This document shows positions 31,450 to 42,900 of a DNA stretch of 64,000 bases, piece by piece. The notes beneath the pieces are model-generated. The model saw nothing but the letters and a program-made list of their open reading frames with translations, was not told the DNA's origin and did no database searches. Origin of the DNA: Leptasterias polaris (lineage: Eukaryota > Echinodermata > Asteroidea > Forcipulatida > Asteriidae); assembly GCA_037783415.1 (NCBI GenBank), contig JAZGTN010000027.1:4736001-4800000 (forward strand), read 5' to 3'. Position numbers and translations under genes: made by a program. Position 1 is the stretch's first letter. The number at the start of each line of letters is the position of its first letter.

Positions 31450-31657
31450 CATTTAGTTTTACCGCTTCTTTGTCAACACGTTTTTGTTCAAACGAGGTAT
31501 ATGTTTGATGTGCATCTGCGGTAACAAACATTTTACAGAGTTCTTATCATTCCAAATTTTAAGAAACATTTGGTATTTCAGCGGCCGGTAAAAATCCACA
31601 CCAAAATTAATTGTAGAATGCAATAATTATTTTGGCAAAATAAAATTTGAAATCTAA

Positions 31658-31729
31658 AGGTCCCAACGAGATTTGAACTCGGATCGCGAGATTCAGAGTC
31701 TCGAGTGCTAACCGTTACACCATGGGGCC
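31658..31729 (-). tRNA. tRNA-Gln-CTG: tRNA-Gln (CUG), T-stem mismatch
   Basis: G65 to T gives C49-U65 at the base of the T stem, in addition to the C3-A70 mismatch. Confidence 0.82.
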
Positions 31730-32044
31730 GATGGAAACATGATGAACTTAATTGAATTTCACAATTTAATTTTTTCTAATAATAAAAAATGACAAAAATA
31801 AATAAGGAATTCGTTGTTTTAGAAAATGAAGCATGGGCCGATTCAAATTCATATACCTTTTTGCTTTTTATCAATTTAGGCCTCAAGTGACTTCCCTCGT
31901 TAAAAGCACTTTGTCAGCCGAGTTTTAAAATCAGTTTGGAAGGTGCAAAAATTGTGTTTAAAACTTCCTAGTGCTTCACTTTTTATCAATTTTAGGAAAT
32001 TCTGCCCGTAAAAATCATTCTGTAGCAATGTCATAACTAACGCA

Positions 32045-32117
32045 GGCCGCGTGGCCTAATGGATAAGGCGTCCGACTTCGGATCGGAAGATTGAGGGTTC
32101 GAATCCCTTCGTGGTCG
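32045..32117 (+). tRNA. tRNA-Arg-TCG: tRNA-Arg (UCG), type A
   Basis: Consensus body; faces Gln-UUG at 32332. Confidence 0.97.
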
Positions 32118-32331
32118 CAATTTGTTTTACCGCTAATTTTGTCAGACGTTAGTATACACGTTTTTGTTCAAACGAGGATAGTTTTGATATGATATATCTG
32201 CGGTAACAATCGTTATACAGAGTTGTTATCATTCCAAATTTTAAGAAACATTTGATATTTCAGCGGCCGGTAAAAATCCACAAATTGTAGAATGCAATAA
32301 TTAGTTTGGCAAAATAAAATTTGAAATTTGA

Positions 32332-32403
32332 AGGTCCCACCGAGATTTGAACTCGGATCGCGAGATTCAAAGTCTCGAGTGCTAACCGTTACACCATGGG
32401 GCC
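32332..32403 (-). tRNA. tRNA-Gln-TTG: tRNA-Gln (UUG)
   Basis: Consensus body; S1 leader. Confidence 0.95.
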
Positions 32404-32837
32404 GATGGAGTATGCAACACTTCATTGAATATCACAATTTCTGCTTTTCTAACCAACAAACATTTGACAGATTACAGCAATAATCGGGCCATGGGTAGTA
32501 ACAATATTTAATTCATGTTTTGCCCACACATTGCCTTTGATCAGTATTCAGTTTGCCAAATGTTTAGAAAGAAAACTACGGGCCAATTCATCATGTAACA
32601 TTTGGCTTTGTATCATTTTAAAGCCCAAGTCACTTCCTTTATTAACAGCACTATGACGGCCGTATTTTAAATTCAGTTTGGAACGTATGAATATTTTGTG
32701 CAAAACTTTCTAAAAATGAATTTCATTTTTCCCCGCTTTAAGTTTTTATCCACTTTGTGTGTGAGTTCTGTCCGTATGAATCATTACCACAGCTAAGTTT
32801 TTATTTTGCATTTGCGTACAATATCATAACTAACGCC

Positions 32838-32910
32838 GGCCGCGTGGCCTAATGGATAAGGCGTCCGACTTCGGATCGGAAGATTGAGGGTTCGAATCCC
32901 TTCGTGGTCG
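32838..32910 (+). tRNA. tRNA-Arg-TCG: tRNA-Arg (UCG), type B
   Basis: Consensus body; faces Gln-CUG at 33119. Confidence 0.97.
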
Positions 32911-33118
32911 CATTTAGTTTTACCGCTTCTTTGTCAACACGTTTTTGTTCAAACGAGGTATATGTTTGATGTGCATCTGCGGTAACAAACATTTTACAGA
33001 GTTCTTATCATTCCAAATTTTAAGAAACATTTGGTATTTCAGCGGCCGGTAAAAATCCACACCAAAATTAATTGTAGAATGCAATAATTAGTTTGGCAAA
33101 ATAAAATTTGAACTCTAA

Positions 33119-33190
33119 AGGTCCTACCGAGATTTGAACTCGGATCGCGAGATTCAGAGTCTCGAGTGCTAACCGTTACACCATGGGGCC
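33119..33190 (-). tRNA. tRNA-Gln-CTG: tRNA-Gln (CUG), second acceptor mismatch
   Basis: G67 to A gives C6-A67 on top of C3-A70, so two of seven acceptor pairs are broken. Probably weak or inactive. Confidence 0.78.
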
Positions 33191-33505
33191 GATGGAAACA
33201 TGATGAACTTAATTGAATTTCACAATTTAATTTTTTCTAATAATAAAAAATGACAAAAATAAATAAGGAATTCGTTGTTTTAGAAAATGAAGCATGGGCC
33301 GATTCAAATTCATATACCTTTTTGCTTTTTATCAATTTAGGCCTCAAGTGACTTCCCTCGTTAAAAGCACTTTGTCAGCCGAGTTTTAAAATCAGTTTGG
33401 AAGGTGCAAAAATTGTGTTTAAAACTTCCTAGTGCTTCACTTTTTATCAATTTTAGGAAATTCTGCCCGTAAAAATCATTCTGTAGCAATGTCATAACTA
33501 ACGCA

Positions 33506-33578
33506 GGCCGCGTGGCCTAATGGATAAGGCGTCCGACTTCGGATCGGAAGATTGAGGGTTCGAATCCCTTCGTGGTCG
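33506..33578 (+). tRNA. tRNA-Arg-TCG: tRNA-Arg (UCG), type A
   Basis: Consensus body; faces Gln-UUG at 33793. Confidence 0.97.
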
Positions 33579-33792
33579 CAATTTGTTTTACCGCTTATTT
33601 TGTCAGACGTTAGTATACACGTTTTTGTTCAAACGAGGATAGTTTTGATATGATATATCTGCGGTAACAATCGTTATACAGAGTTGTTATCATTCCAAAT
33701 TTTAAGAAACATTTGATATTTCAGCGGCCGGTAAAAATCCACAAATTGTAGAATGCAATAATTAGTTTGGCAAAATAAAATTTGAAATTTGA

Positions 33793-33864
33793 AGGTCCCA
33801 CCGAGATTTGAACTCGGATCGCGAGATTCAAAGTCTCGAGTGCTAACCGTTACACCATGGGGCC
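33793..33864 (-). tRNA. tRNA-Gln-TTG: tRNA-Gln (UUG)
   Basis: Consensus body; S1 leader. Confidence 0.95.
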
Positions 33865-34297
33865 GATGGAGTATGCAACACTTCATTGAATATCACAATT
33901 TCTGCTTTTCTAACCAACAAACATTTGACAGATTACAGCAATAATCGGGCCATGGGTAGTAACAATATTTAATTCATGTTTTGCCCACACATTGCCTTTG
34001 ATCAGTATTCAGTTTGCCAAATGTTTAGAAAGAAAACTACGGGCCAATTCATCATGTAACATTTGGCTTTGTATCAATTTAAAGCCCAAGTCACTTCCTT
34101 TATTAACAGCACTATGACGGCCGTATTTTAAATTCAGTTTGGAACGTATGAATATTTTGTGCAAAACTTTCTAAAAATGAATTTCATTTTTCCCTGCTTT
34201 AAGTTTTTATCCACTTTGTGTGTGAGTTTGTCCGTATGAATCATTACCACAGCTAAGTTTTTATTTTGCATTTGCGTACAATATCATAACTAACGCC

Positions 34298-34370
34298 GGC
34301 CGCGTGGCCTAATGGATAAGGCGTCCGACTTCGGATCGGAAGATTGAGGGTTCGAATCCCTTCGTGGTCG
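34298..34370 (+). tRNA. tRNA-Arg-TCG: tRNA-Arg (UCG), type B
   Basis: Consensus body; first terminator TTTG, T5 at 34402-34406. Confidence 0.94.
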
Positions 34371-34578
34371 CATTTAGTTTGACCGCTTCTTTGTCAACAC
34401 GTTTTTGTTCAAACGAGGTATATGTTTGATGTGCATCTGCGGTAACAAACATTTTACAGAGTTCTTATCATTCCAAATTTTAAGAAACATTTGGTATTTC
34501 AGCGGCCGGTAAAAATCCACACCAAAATTAATTGTAGAATGCAATAATTAGTTTGGCAAAATAAAATTTGAAATCTAA

Positions 34579-34650
34579 AGGTCCCACCGAGATTTGAACT
34601 CGGATCGCGAGATTCAGAGTCTCGAGTGCTAACCGTTACACCATGGGGCC
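34579..34650 (-). tRNA. tRNA-Gln-CTG: tRNA-Gln (CUG)
   Basis: Consensus body; faces 34298. Confidence 0.95.
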
Positions 34651-34965
34651 GATGGAAACATGATGAACTTAATTGAATTTCACAATTTAATTTTTTCTAA
34701 TAAAAATAAATAAAAAAAATAAATAAGGAATTCGTTGTTTTAGAAAATGAAGCATGGGCCGATTCAAATTCATATACCTTTTTGCTTTTTATCAATTTAG
34801 GCCTCAAGTGACTTCCGTCGTTAAAAGCACTTTGTCAGCCGAGTTTTAAAATCAGTTTGGAAGGTGCAAAAATTGTGTTTAAAACTTCCTAGTGCTTCAC
34901 TTTTTATCAATTTTAGGAAATTCTGCCCGTAAAAATCATTCTGTAGCAATGTCATAACTAACGCA

Positions 34966-35038
34966 GGCCGCGTGGCCTAATGGATAAGGCGTCCGACTTC
35001 GGATCGGAAGATTGAGGGTTCGAATCCCTTCGTGGTCG
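34966..35038 (+). tRNA. tRNA-Arg-TCG: tRNA-Arg (UCG), type A
   Basis: Consensus body; proximal T4 lost as at 24,027. Confidence 0.95.
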
Positions 35039-35252
35039 CAACTTGTTTAACCGCTTATTTTGTCAGACGTTAGTATACACGTTTTTGTTCAAACGAGGAT
35101 AGTTTTGATATTATATATCTGCGGTAACAATCGTTATACAGAGTTGTTATCATTCCAAATTTTAAGAAACATTTGATATTTCAGCGGCAGGTAAAAATCC
35201 ACAAATTGTAGAATGCAATAATTAGTTTGACAAAATAAAATTTGAAATTTGA

Positions 35253-35324
35253 AGGTCCCACCGAGATTTGAACTCGGATCGCGAGATTCAAAGTCTCGAG
35301 TGCTAACCGTTACACCATGGGGCC
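35253..35324 (-). tRNA. tRNA-Gln-TTG: tRNA-Gln (UUG)
   Basis: Consensus body; leader reads GGAGTATGTAAC rather than GGAGTATGCAAC. Confidence 0.95.
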
Positions 35325-35758
35325 GATGGAGTATGTAACACTTCATTGAATATCACAATTTCTGCTTTTCTAACCAACAAACATTTGACAGATTACAGCA
35401 ATAATCGGGCCATGGGTAGTAACAATATTTAATTCATGTTTTGCCCACACATTGCCTTTGATCAGTATTCAGTTTGCCAAATGTTTAGAAAGAAAACTAC
35501 GGGCCAATTCATCATGTAACATTTGGCTTTGTATCAATTTAAAGCCCAAGTCACTTCCTTTATTAACAGCACTATGACGGCCGTATTTTAAATTCAGTTT
35601 GGAACGTATGAATATTTTGTGCAAAACTTTCTAAAAATGAATTTCATTTTTCCCCGCTTTAAGTTTTTATCCACTTTGTGTGTGAGTTCTGTCCGTATGA
35701 ATCATTACCACAGCTAAGTTTTTATTTTGCATTTGCGTACAATATCATAACTAACGCC

Positions 35759-35831
35759 GGCCGCGTGGCCTAATGGATAAGGCGTCCGACTTCGGATCGG
35801 AAGATTGAGGGTTCGAATCCCTTCGTGGTCG
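35759..35831 (+). tRNA. tRNA-Arg-TCG: tRNA-Arg (UCG), type B
   Basis: Consensus body; first terminator TTTG, T5 at 35863-35867. Confidence 0.94.
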
Positions 35832-36039
35832 CATTTAGTTTGACCGCTTCTTTGTCAACACGTTTTTGTTCAAACGAGGTATATGTTTGATGTGCATCTG
35901 CGGTAACAAACATTTTACAGAGTTCTTATCATTCCAAATTTTAAGAAACATTTGGTATTTCAGCGGCCGGTAAAAATCCACACCAAAATTAATTGTAGAA
36001 TGCAATAATTATTTTGGCAAAATAAAATTTGAAATCTAA

Positions 36040-36111
36040 AGGTCCCACCGAGATTTGAACTCGGATCGCGAGATTCAGAGTCTCGAGTGCTAACCGTTAC
36101 ACCATGGGGCC
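36040..36111 (-). tRNA. tRNA-Gln-CTG: tRNA-Gln (CUG)
   Basis: Consensus body; faces 35759. Confidence 0.95.
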
Positions 36112-36426
36112 GATGGAAACATGATGAACTTAATTGAATTTCACAATTTAATTTTTTCTAATAATAAAAAATGACAAAAATAAATAAGGAATTCGTTGTT
36201 TTAGAAAATGAAGCATGGGCCGATTCAAATTCATATACCTTTTTGCTTTTTATCAATTTAGGCCTCAAGTGACTTCCCTCGTTAAAAGCACTTTGTCAGC
36301 CGAGTTTTAAAATCAGTTTGGAAGGTGCAAAAATTGTGTTTAAAACTTCCTAGTGCTTCACTTTTTATCAATTTTAGGAAATTCTGCCCGTAAAAATCAT
36401 TCTGTAGCAATGTCATAACTAACGCA

Positions 36427-36499
36427 GGCCGCGTGGCCTAATGGATAAGGCGTCCGACTTCGGATCGGAAGATTGAGGGTTCGAATCCCTTCGTGGTCG
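36427..36499 (+). tRNA. tRNA-Arg-TCG: tRNA-Arg (UCG), type A
   Basis: Consensus body; faces Gln-UUG at 36714. Confidence 0.97.
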
Positions 36500-36713
36500 C
36501 AATTTGTTTTACCGCTTATTTTGTCAGACGTTAGTATACACGTTTTTGTTCAAACGAGGATAGTTTTGATATGATATATCTGCGGTAACAATCGTTATAC
36601 AGAGTTGTTATCATTCCAAATTTTAAGAAACATTTGATATTTCAGCGGCCGGTAAAAATCCACAAATTGTAGAATGCAATAATTAGTTTGGCAAAATAAA
36701 ATTTGAAATTTGA

Positions 36714-36785
36714 AGGTCCCACCGAGATTTGAACTCGGATCGCGAGATTCAAAGTCTCGAGTGCTAACCGTTACACCATGGGGCC
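36714..36785 (-). tRNA. tRNA-Gln-TTG: tRNA-Gln (UUG)
   Basis: Consensus body; S1 leader. Confidence 0.95.
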
Positions 36786-37218
36786 GATGGAGTATGCAAC
36801 ACTTCATTGAATATCACAATTTCTGCTTTTCTAACCAACAAACATTTGACAGATTACAGCAATAATCGGGCCATGGGTAGTAACAATATTTAATTCATGT
36901 TTTGCCCACACATTGCCTTTGATCAGTATTCAGTTTGCCAAATGTTTAGAAAGAAAACTACGGGCCAATTCATCATGTAACATTTGGCTTTGTATCAATT
37001 TAAAGCCCAAGTCACTTCCTTTATTAACAGCACTATGACGGCCGTATTTTAAATTCAGTTTGGAACGTATGAATATTTTGTGCAAAACTTTCTAAAAATG
37101 AATTTCATTTTTCCCTGCTTTAAGTTTTTATCCACTTTGTGTGTGAGTTTGTCCGTATGAATCATTACCACAGCTAAGTTTTTATTTTGCATTTGCGTAC
37201 AATATCATAACTAACGCC

Positions 37219-37291
37219 GGCCGCGTGGCCTAATGGATAAGGCGTCCGACTTCGGATCGGAAGATTGAGGGTTCGAATCCCTTCGTGGTCG
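37219..37291 (+). tRNA. tRNA-Arg-TCG: tRNA-Arg (UCG), type B
   Basis: Consensus body; first terminator TTTG, T5 at 37323-37327; trailer duplicated (next entry). Confidence 0.94.
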
Positions 37292-37416
37292 CATTTAGTT
37301 TGACCGCTTCTTTGTCAACACGTTTTTGTTCAAACGAGGTATATGTTTGATGTGCATTTAGTTTGACCGCTTCTTTGTCAACACGTTTTTGTTCAAACGA
37401 GGTATATGTTTGATGT
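37291..37416. repeat. 63-bp tandem duplication of the Arg trailer
   Basis: Two adjacent copies (37291-37353 and 37354-37416) of the sequence starting GCATTTAGTTTGACCG. It duplicates the TTTG site and the back-up T5 hairpin. As 63 is a multiple of 3, it also produces a repeated peptide in a chance minus-strand reading frame. Confidence 0.92.
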
Positions 37417-37562
37417 GCATCTGCGGTAACAAACATTTTACAGAGTTCTTATCATTCCAAATTTTAAGAAACATTTGGTATTTCAGCGGCCGGTAAAAAT
37501 CCACACCAAAATTAATTGTAGAATGCAATAATTAGTTTGGCAAAATAAAATTTGAAATCTAA

Positions 37563-37634
37563 AGGTCCCACCGAGATTTGAACTCGGATCGCGAGATTCA
37601 GAGTCTCGAGTGCTAACCGTTACACCATGGGGCC
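37563..37634 (-). tRNA. tRNA-Gln-CTG: tRNA-Gln (CUG)
   Basis: Consensus body; GATAGAAAC leader as at 7102. Confidence 0.95.
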
Positions 37635-37949
37635 GATAGAAACATGATGAACTTAATTGAATTTCACAATTTAAATTTTTCTAATAAAAAAAAAGGAAAA
37701 AAATAAATAAGGAATTCGTTGTTTTAGAAAATGAAGCATGGGCCGATTCAAATTCATATACCTTTTTGCTTTTTATCAATTTAGGCCTCAAGTGACTTCC
37801 GTCGTTAAAAGCACTTTGTCAGCCGAGTTTTAAAATCAGTTTGGAAGGTGCAAAAATTGTGTTTAAAACTTCCTAGTGCTTCACTTTTTATCAATTTTAG
37901 GAAATTTTGCCCGTAAAAATCATTCTGTAGCAATGTCATAACTAACGCA

Positions 37950-38022
37950 GGCCGCGTGGCCTAATGGATAAGGCGTCCGACTTCGGATCGGAAGATTGAG
38001 GGTTCGAATCCCTTCGTGGTCG
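37950..38022 (+). tRNA. tRNA-Arg-TCG: tRNA-Arg (UCG), type A
   Basis: Consensus body; proximal T4 lost as at 24,027. Confidence 0.95.
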
Positions 38023-38236
38023 CAACTTGTTTAACCGCTTATTTTGTCAGACGTTAGTATACACGTTTTTGTTCAAACGAGGATAGTTTTGATATTATAT
38101 ATCTGCGGTAACAATCGTTATACAGAGTTGTTATCATTCCAAATTTTAAGAAACATTTGATATTTCAGCGGCAGGTAAAAATCCACAAATTGTAGAATGC
38201 AATAATTAGTTTGACAAAATAAAATTTGAAATTTGA

Positions 38237-38308
38237 AGGTCCCACCGAGATTTGAACTCGGATCGCGAGATTCAAAGTCTCGAGTGCTAACCGTTACACC
38301 ATGGGGCC
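38237..38308 (-). tRNA. tRNA-Gln-TTG: tRNA-Gln (UUG)
   Basis: Consensus body; faces 37950. Confidence 0.95.
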
Positions 38309-38559
38309 GATGGAGTATGCAACACTTCATTGAATATCACAATTTCTGCTTTTCTAACCAACAAACATTTGACAGATTACAGCAATAATCGGGCCATGGG
38401 TAGTAACAATATTTAATTCATGTTTTGCCCACACATTGCCTTTGATCAGTATTCAGTTTGCCAAATGTTTAGAAAGAAAACTACGGGCCAATTCATCATG
38501 TAACATTTGGCTTTGTATCAATTTAAAGCCCAAGTCACTTCCTTTATTAACAGCACTAT

Positions 38560-38599
38560 GACGGCCGTATTTTAAATTCGACGGCCGTATTTTAAATTC
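38560..38599. repeat. 20-bp tandem duplication in S1
   Basis: GACGGCCGTATTTTAAATTC occurs twice in a row; other S1 copies have it once. Confidence 0.9.
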
Positions 38600-38762
38600 A
38601 GTTTGGAACGTATGAATATTTTGTGCAAAACTTTCTAAAAATGAATTTCATTTTTCCCCGCTTTAAGTTTTTATCCACTTTGTGTGTGAGTTCTGTCCGT
38701 ATGAATCATTACCACAGCTAAGTTTTTATTTTGCATTTGCGTACAATATCATAACTAACGCC

Positions 38763-38835
38763 GGCCGCGTGGCCTAATGGATAAGGCGTCCGACTTCGGA
38801 TCGGAAGATTGAGGGTTCGAATCCCTTCGTGGTCG
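38763..38835 (+). tRNA. tRNA-Arg-TCG: tRNA-Arg (UCG), type B
   Basis: Consensus body; faces Gln-CUG at 39044. Confidence 0.97.
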
Positions 38836-39043
38836 CATTTAGTTTTACCGCTTCTTTGTCAACACGTTTTTGTTCAAACGAGGTATATGTTTGATGTGCA
38901 TCTGCGGTAACAAACATTTTACAGAGTTCTTATCATTCCAAATTTTAAGAAACATTTGGTATTTCAGCGGCCGGTAAAAATCCACACCAAAATTAATTGT
39001 AGAATGCAATAATTAGTTTGGCAAAATAAAATTTGAAATCTAA

Positions 39044-39115
39044 AGGTCCCACCGAGATTTGAACTCGGATCGCGAGATTCAGAGTCTCGAGTGCTAACCG
39101 TTACACCATGGGGCC
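39044..39115 (-). tRNA. tRNA-Gln-CTG: tRNA-Gln (CUG)
   Basis: Consensus body; S2 leader. Confidence 0.95.
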
Positions 39116-39431
39116 GATGGAAACATGATGAACTTAATTGAATTTCACAATTTAATTTTTTCTAATAAAAAAAAATGAAAAAAATAAATAAGGAATTCGT
39201 TGTTTTAGAAAATGAAGCATGGGCCGATTCAAATTCATATACCTTTTTGCTTTTTATCAATTTAGGCCTCAAGTGACTTCCCTCGTTAAAAGCACTTTGT
39301 CAGCCGAGTTTTAAAATCAGTTTGGAAGGTGCAAAAATTGTGTTTAAAACTTCCTAGTGCTTCACTTTTTATCAATTTTAGGAAATTCTGCCCGTAAAAA
39401 ATAATTCTGTAGCAATGTCATAACTAACGCA

Positions 39432-39504
39432 GGCCGCGTGGCCTAATGGATAAGGCGTCCGACTTCGGATCGGAAGATTGAGGGTTCGAATCCCTTCGTG
39501 GTCG
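39432..39504 (+). tRNA. tRNA-Arg-TCG: tRNA-Arg (UCG), type A
   Basis: Consensus body; faces Gln-UUG at 39719. Confidence 0.97.
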
Positions 39505-39718
39505 CAATTTGTTTTACCGCTTATTTTGTCAGACGTTAGTATACACGTTTTTGTTCAAACGAGGATAGTTTTGATATTATATATCTGCGGTAACAATCGT
39601 TATACAGAGTTGTTATCATTCCAAATTTTAAGAAACATTTGATATTTCAGCGGCCGGTAAAAATCCACAAATTGTAGAATGCAATAATTAGTTTGGCAAA
39701 ATAAAATTTGAAATTTGA

Positions 39719-39790
39719 AGGTCCCACCAAGATTTGAACTCGGATCGCGAGATTCAAAGTCTCGAGTGCTAACCGTTACACCATGGGGCC
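39719..39790 (-). tRNA. tRNA-Gln-TTG: tRNA-Gln (UUG)
   Basis: C63 to T makes a tolerated G51-U63 wobble in the T stem. Confidence 0.93.
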
Positions 39791-40224
39791 GATGGAGTAT
39801 GCAACACTTCATTGAATATCACAATTTCTGCTTTTCTAACCAACAAACATTTGACAGATTACAGCAATAATCGGGCCATGGGTAGTAACAATATTTAATT
39901 CATGTTTTGCCCACACATTGCCTTTGATCAGTATTCAGTTTGCCAAATGTTTAGAAAGAAAACTACGGGCCAATTCATCATGTAACATTTGGCTTTGTAT
40001 CAATTTAAAGCCCAAGTCACTTCCTTTATTAACAGCACTATGACGGCCGTATTTTAAATTCAGTTTGGAACGTATGAATATTTTGTGCAAAACTTTCTAA
40101 AAATGAATTTCATTTTTCCCCGCTTTAAGTTTTTATCCACTTTGTGTGTGAGTTCTGTCCGTATGAATCATTACCACAGCTAAGTTTTTATTTTGCATTT
40201 GCGTACAATATCATAACTAACGCC

Positions 40225-40297
40225 GGCCGCGTGGCCTAATGGATAAGGCGTCCGACTTCGGATCGGAAGATTGAGGGTTCGAATCCCTTCGTGGTCG
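40225..40297 (+). tRNA. tRNA-Arg-TCG: tRNA-Arg (UCG), type B
   Basis: Consensus body; faces Gln-CUG at 40506. Confidence 0.97.
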
Positions 40298-40505
40298 CAT
40301 TTAGTTTTACCGCTTCTTTGTCAACACGTTTTTGTTCAAACGAGGTATATGTTTGATGTGCATCTGCGGTAACAAACATTTTACAGAGTTCTTATCATTC
40401 CAAATTTTAAGAAACATTTGGTATTTCAGCGGCCGGTAAAAATCCACACCAAAATTAATTGTAGAATGCAATAATTAGTTTGGCAAAATAAAATTTGAAA
40501 TCTAA

Positions 40506-40577
40506 AGGTCCCACCGAGATTTGAACTCGGATCGCGAGATTCAGAGTCTCGAGTGCTAACCGTTACACCATGGGGCC
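40506..40577 (-). tRNA. tRNA-Gln-CTG: tRNA-Gln (CUG)
   Basis: Consensus body; S2 leader. Confidence 0.95.
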
Positions 40578-40891
40578 GATGGAAACATGATGAACTTAAT
40601 TGAATTTCACAATTTAATTTTTTCTAATAAAAAAAAATGAAAAAAATAAATAAGGAATTCGTTGTTTTAGAAAATGAAGCATGGGCCGATTCAAATTCAT
40701 ATCCTTTTTGCTTTTTATCAATTTAGGCCTCAAGTGACTTCCGTCGTTAAAAGCACTTTGTCAGCCGAGTTTTAAAATCAGTTTGGAAGGTGCAAAAATT
40801 GTGTTTAAAACTTCCTAGTGCTTCACTTTTTATCAATTTTAGGAAATTCTGCCCGTAAAAATCATTCTGTAGCAATGTCATAACTAACGCA

Positions 40892-40964
40892 GGCCGCGTG
40901 GCCTAATGGATAAGGCGTCCGACTTCGGATCGGAAGATTGAGGGTTCGAATCCCTTCGTGGTCG
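40892..40964 (+). tRNA. tRNA-Arg-TCG: tRNA-Arg (UCG), type A
   Basis: Consensus body; first gene of the 1643-bp duplicated block. Confidence 0.97.
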
Positions 40965-41185
40965 CAATTTGTTTTACCGCTTATTTTGTCAGACGTTAGT
41001 ATACACGTTTTTGTTCAAACGAGGATAGTTTTGATATTATATATCTGCGGTAACAATCGTTATACAGAGTTGTTATCATTCCAAATTTTAAGAAACATTT
41101 GGTATTTCAGCGGCCGGTAAAAATCCACACAAAATTAATTGTAGAATGCAATAATTAGTTTGGCAAAATAAAATTTGAAATCTAA

Positions 41186-41257
41186 AGGTCCCACCGAGAT
41201 TTGAACTCGGATCGCGAGATTCAGAGTCTCGAGTGCTAAACGTTACACCATGGGGCC
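41186..41257 (-). tRNA. tRNA-Gln-CTG: tRNA-Gln (CUG), G19 lost
   Basis: G19T and GATGAAAAC leader, as at 25,782. Confidence 0.82.
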
Positions 41258-41572
41258 GATGAAAACATGATGAACTTAATTGAATTTCACAATTTAATTT
41301 TTTCTAATAAAAAAAAATGACAAAAATAAATAAGGAATTCGTTGTTTTAGAAAATGAAGCATGGGCCGATTCAAATTCATATACCTTTTTGCTTTTTATC
41401 AATTTAGGCCTCAAGTGACTTCCCTCGTTAAAAGCACTTTGTCAGCCGAGTTTTAAAATCAGTTTGGAAGGTGCAAAAATTGTGTTTAAAACTTCCTAGT
41501 GCTTCACTTTTTATCAATTTTAGGAAATTCTGCCCGTAAAAATCATTCTGTAGCAATGTCATAACTAACGCA

Positions 41573-41645
41573 GGCCGCGTGGCCTAATGGATAAGGCGTC
41601 CGACTTCGGATCGGAAGATTGAGGGTTCGAATCCTTTCGTGGTCG
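41573..41645 (+). tRNA. tRNA-Arg-TCG: tRNA-Arg (UCG), type A
   Basis: C63 to T gives a G51-U63 wobble. Its expected convergent Gln-UUG is missing: the C1 spacer breaks off at about 41,823 and joins S1 next to the following ArgB. Confidence 0.92.
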
Positions 41646-41823
41646 CAATTTGTTTTACCGCTTATTTTGTCAGACGTTAGTATACACGTTTTTGTTCAAA
41701 CGAGGATAGTTTTGATATGATATATCTGCGGTAACAATCGTTATACAGAGTTGTTATCATTCCAAATTTTAAGAAACATTTGATATTTCAGCGGCCGGTA
41801 AAAATCCACAAATTGTAGAATGC

Positions 41824-41867
41824 TAAGTTTTTATTTTGCATTTGCGTACAATATCATAACTAACGCC
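41824..41867. other. Fusion joint of C1 and S1 (Gln-UUG deleted)
   Basis: TAGAATGC of C1 runs straight into TAAGTTTTTATTTTGC of S1, with a GC at the joint common to both sides. It removes the right end of C1, the Gln gene and most of S1. The same joint recurs at about 43,467. Confidence 0.88.
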
Positions 41868-41940
41868 GGCCGCGTGGCCTAATGGATAAGGCGTCCGACT
41901 TCGGATCGGAAGATTGAGGGTTCGAATCCCTTCGTTTTCG
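41868..41940 (+). pseudogene. tRNA-Arg (UCG), type B, with internal TTTT
   Basis: G69-G70 to T-T changes the 3' acceptor strand to CGTTTTC, breaking C3-G70 and C4-G69 and creating a Pol III stop TTTT inside the gene. Transcripts would end before a full acceptor stem is made. Amplified intact at 43,511. Confidence 0.85.
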
Positions 41941-42148
41941 CATTTAGTTTTACCGCTTCTTTGTCAACACGTTTTTGTTCAAACGAGGTATATGTTTGAT
42001 GTGCATCTGCGGTAACAAACATTTTACAGAGTTCTTATCATTCCAAATTTTAAGAAACATTTGGTATTTCAGCGGCCGGTAAAAATCCACACCAAAATTA
42101 ATTGTAGAATGCAATAATTAGTTTGGCAAAATAAAATTTGAAATCTAA

Positions 42149-42220
42149 AGGTCCCACCGAGATTTGAACTCGGATCGCGAGATTCAGAGTCTCGAGTGCT
42201 AACCGTTACACCATGGGGCC
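42149..42220 (-). tRNA. tRNA-Gln-CTG: tRNA-Gln (CUG)
   Basis: Consensus body; its partner is the broken Arg at 41868. Confidence 0.95.
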
Positions 42221-42534
42221 GATGGAAACATGATGAACTTAATTGAATTTCACAATTTAATTTTTTCTAATAAAAAAAAATGAAAAAAATAAATAAGGAA
42301 TTCGTTGTTTTAGAAAATGAAGCATGGGCCGATTCAAATTCATATCCTTTTTGCTTTTTATCAATTTAGGCCTCAAGTGACTTCCGTCGTTAAAAGCACT
42401 TTGTCAGCCGAGTTTTAAAATCAGTTTGGAAGGTGCAAAAATTGTGTTTAAAACTTCCTAGTGCTTCACTTTTTATCAATTTTAGGAAATTCTGCCCGTA
42501 AAAATCATTCTGTAGCAATGTCATAACTAACGCA

Positions 42535-42607
42535 GGCCGCGTGGCCTAATGGATAAGGCGTCCGACTTCGGATCGGAAGATTGAGGGTTCGAATCCCTTC
42601 GTGGTCG
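42535..42607 (+). tRNA. tRNA-Arg-TCG: tRNA-Arg (UCG), type A
   Basis: Consensus body; second block copy of 40892. Confidence 0.97.
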
Positions 42608-42828
42608 CAATTTGTTTTACCGCTTATTTTGTCAGACGTTAGTATACACGTTTTTGTTCAAACGAGGATAGTTTTGATATTATATATCTGCGGTAACAAT
42701 CGTTATACAGAGTTGTTATCATTCCAAATTTTAAGAAACATTTGGTATTTCAGCGGCCGGTAAAAATCCACACAAAATTAATTGTAGAATGCAATAATTA
42801 GTTTGGCAAAATAAAATTTGAAATCTAA

Positions 42829-42900
42829 AGGTCCCACCGAGATTTGAACTCGGATCGCGAGATTCAGAGTCTCGAGTGCTAAACGTTACACCATGGGGCC
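42829..42900 (-). tRNA. tRNA-Gln-CTG: tRNA-Gln (CUG), G19 lost
   Basis: G19T, block copy of 41186. Confidence 0.82.

Noticed and set aside
37230..37436. 68-codon frame with a repeated 21-residue peptide
   Set aside because: The peptide repeat is simply the 63-bp spacer duplication read in frame, and the rest is antisense tRNA-Arg.
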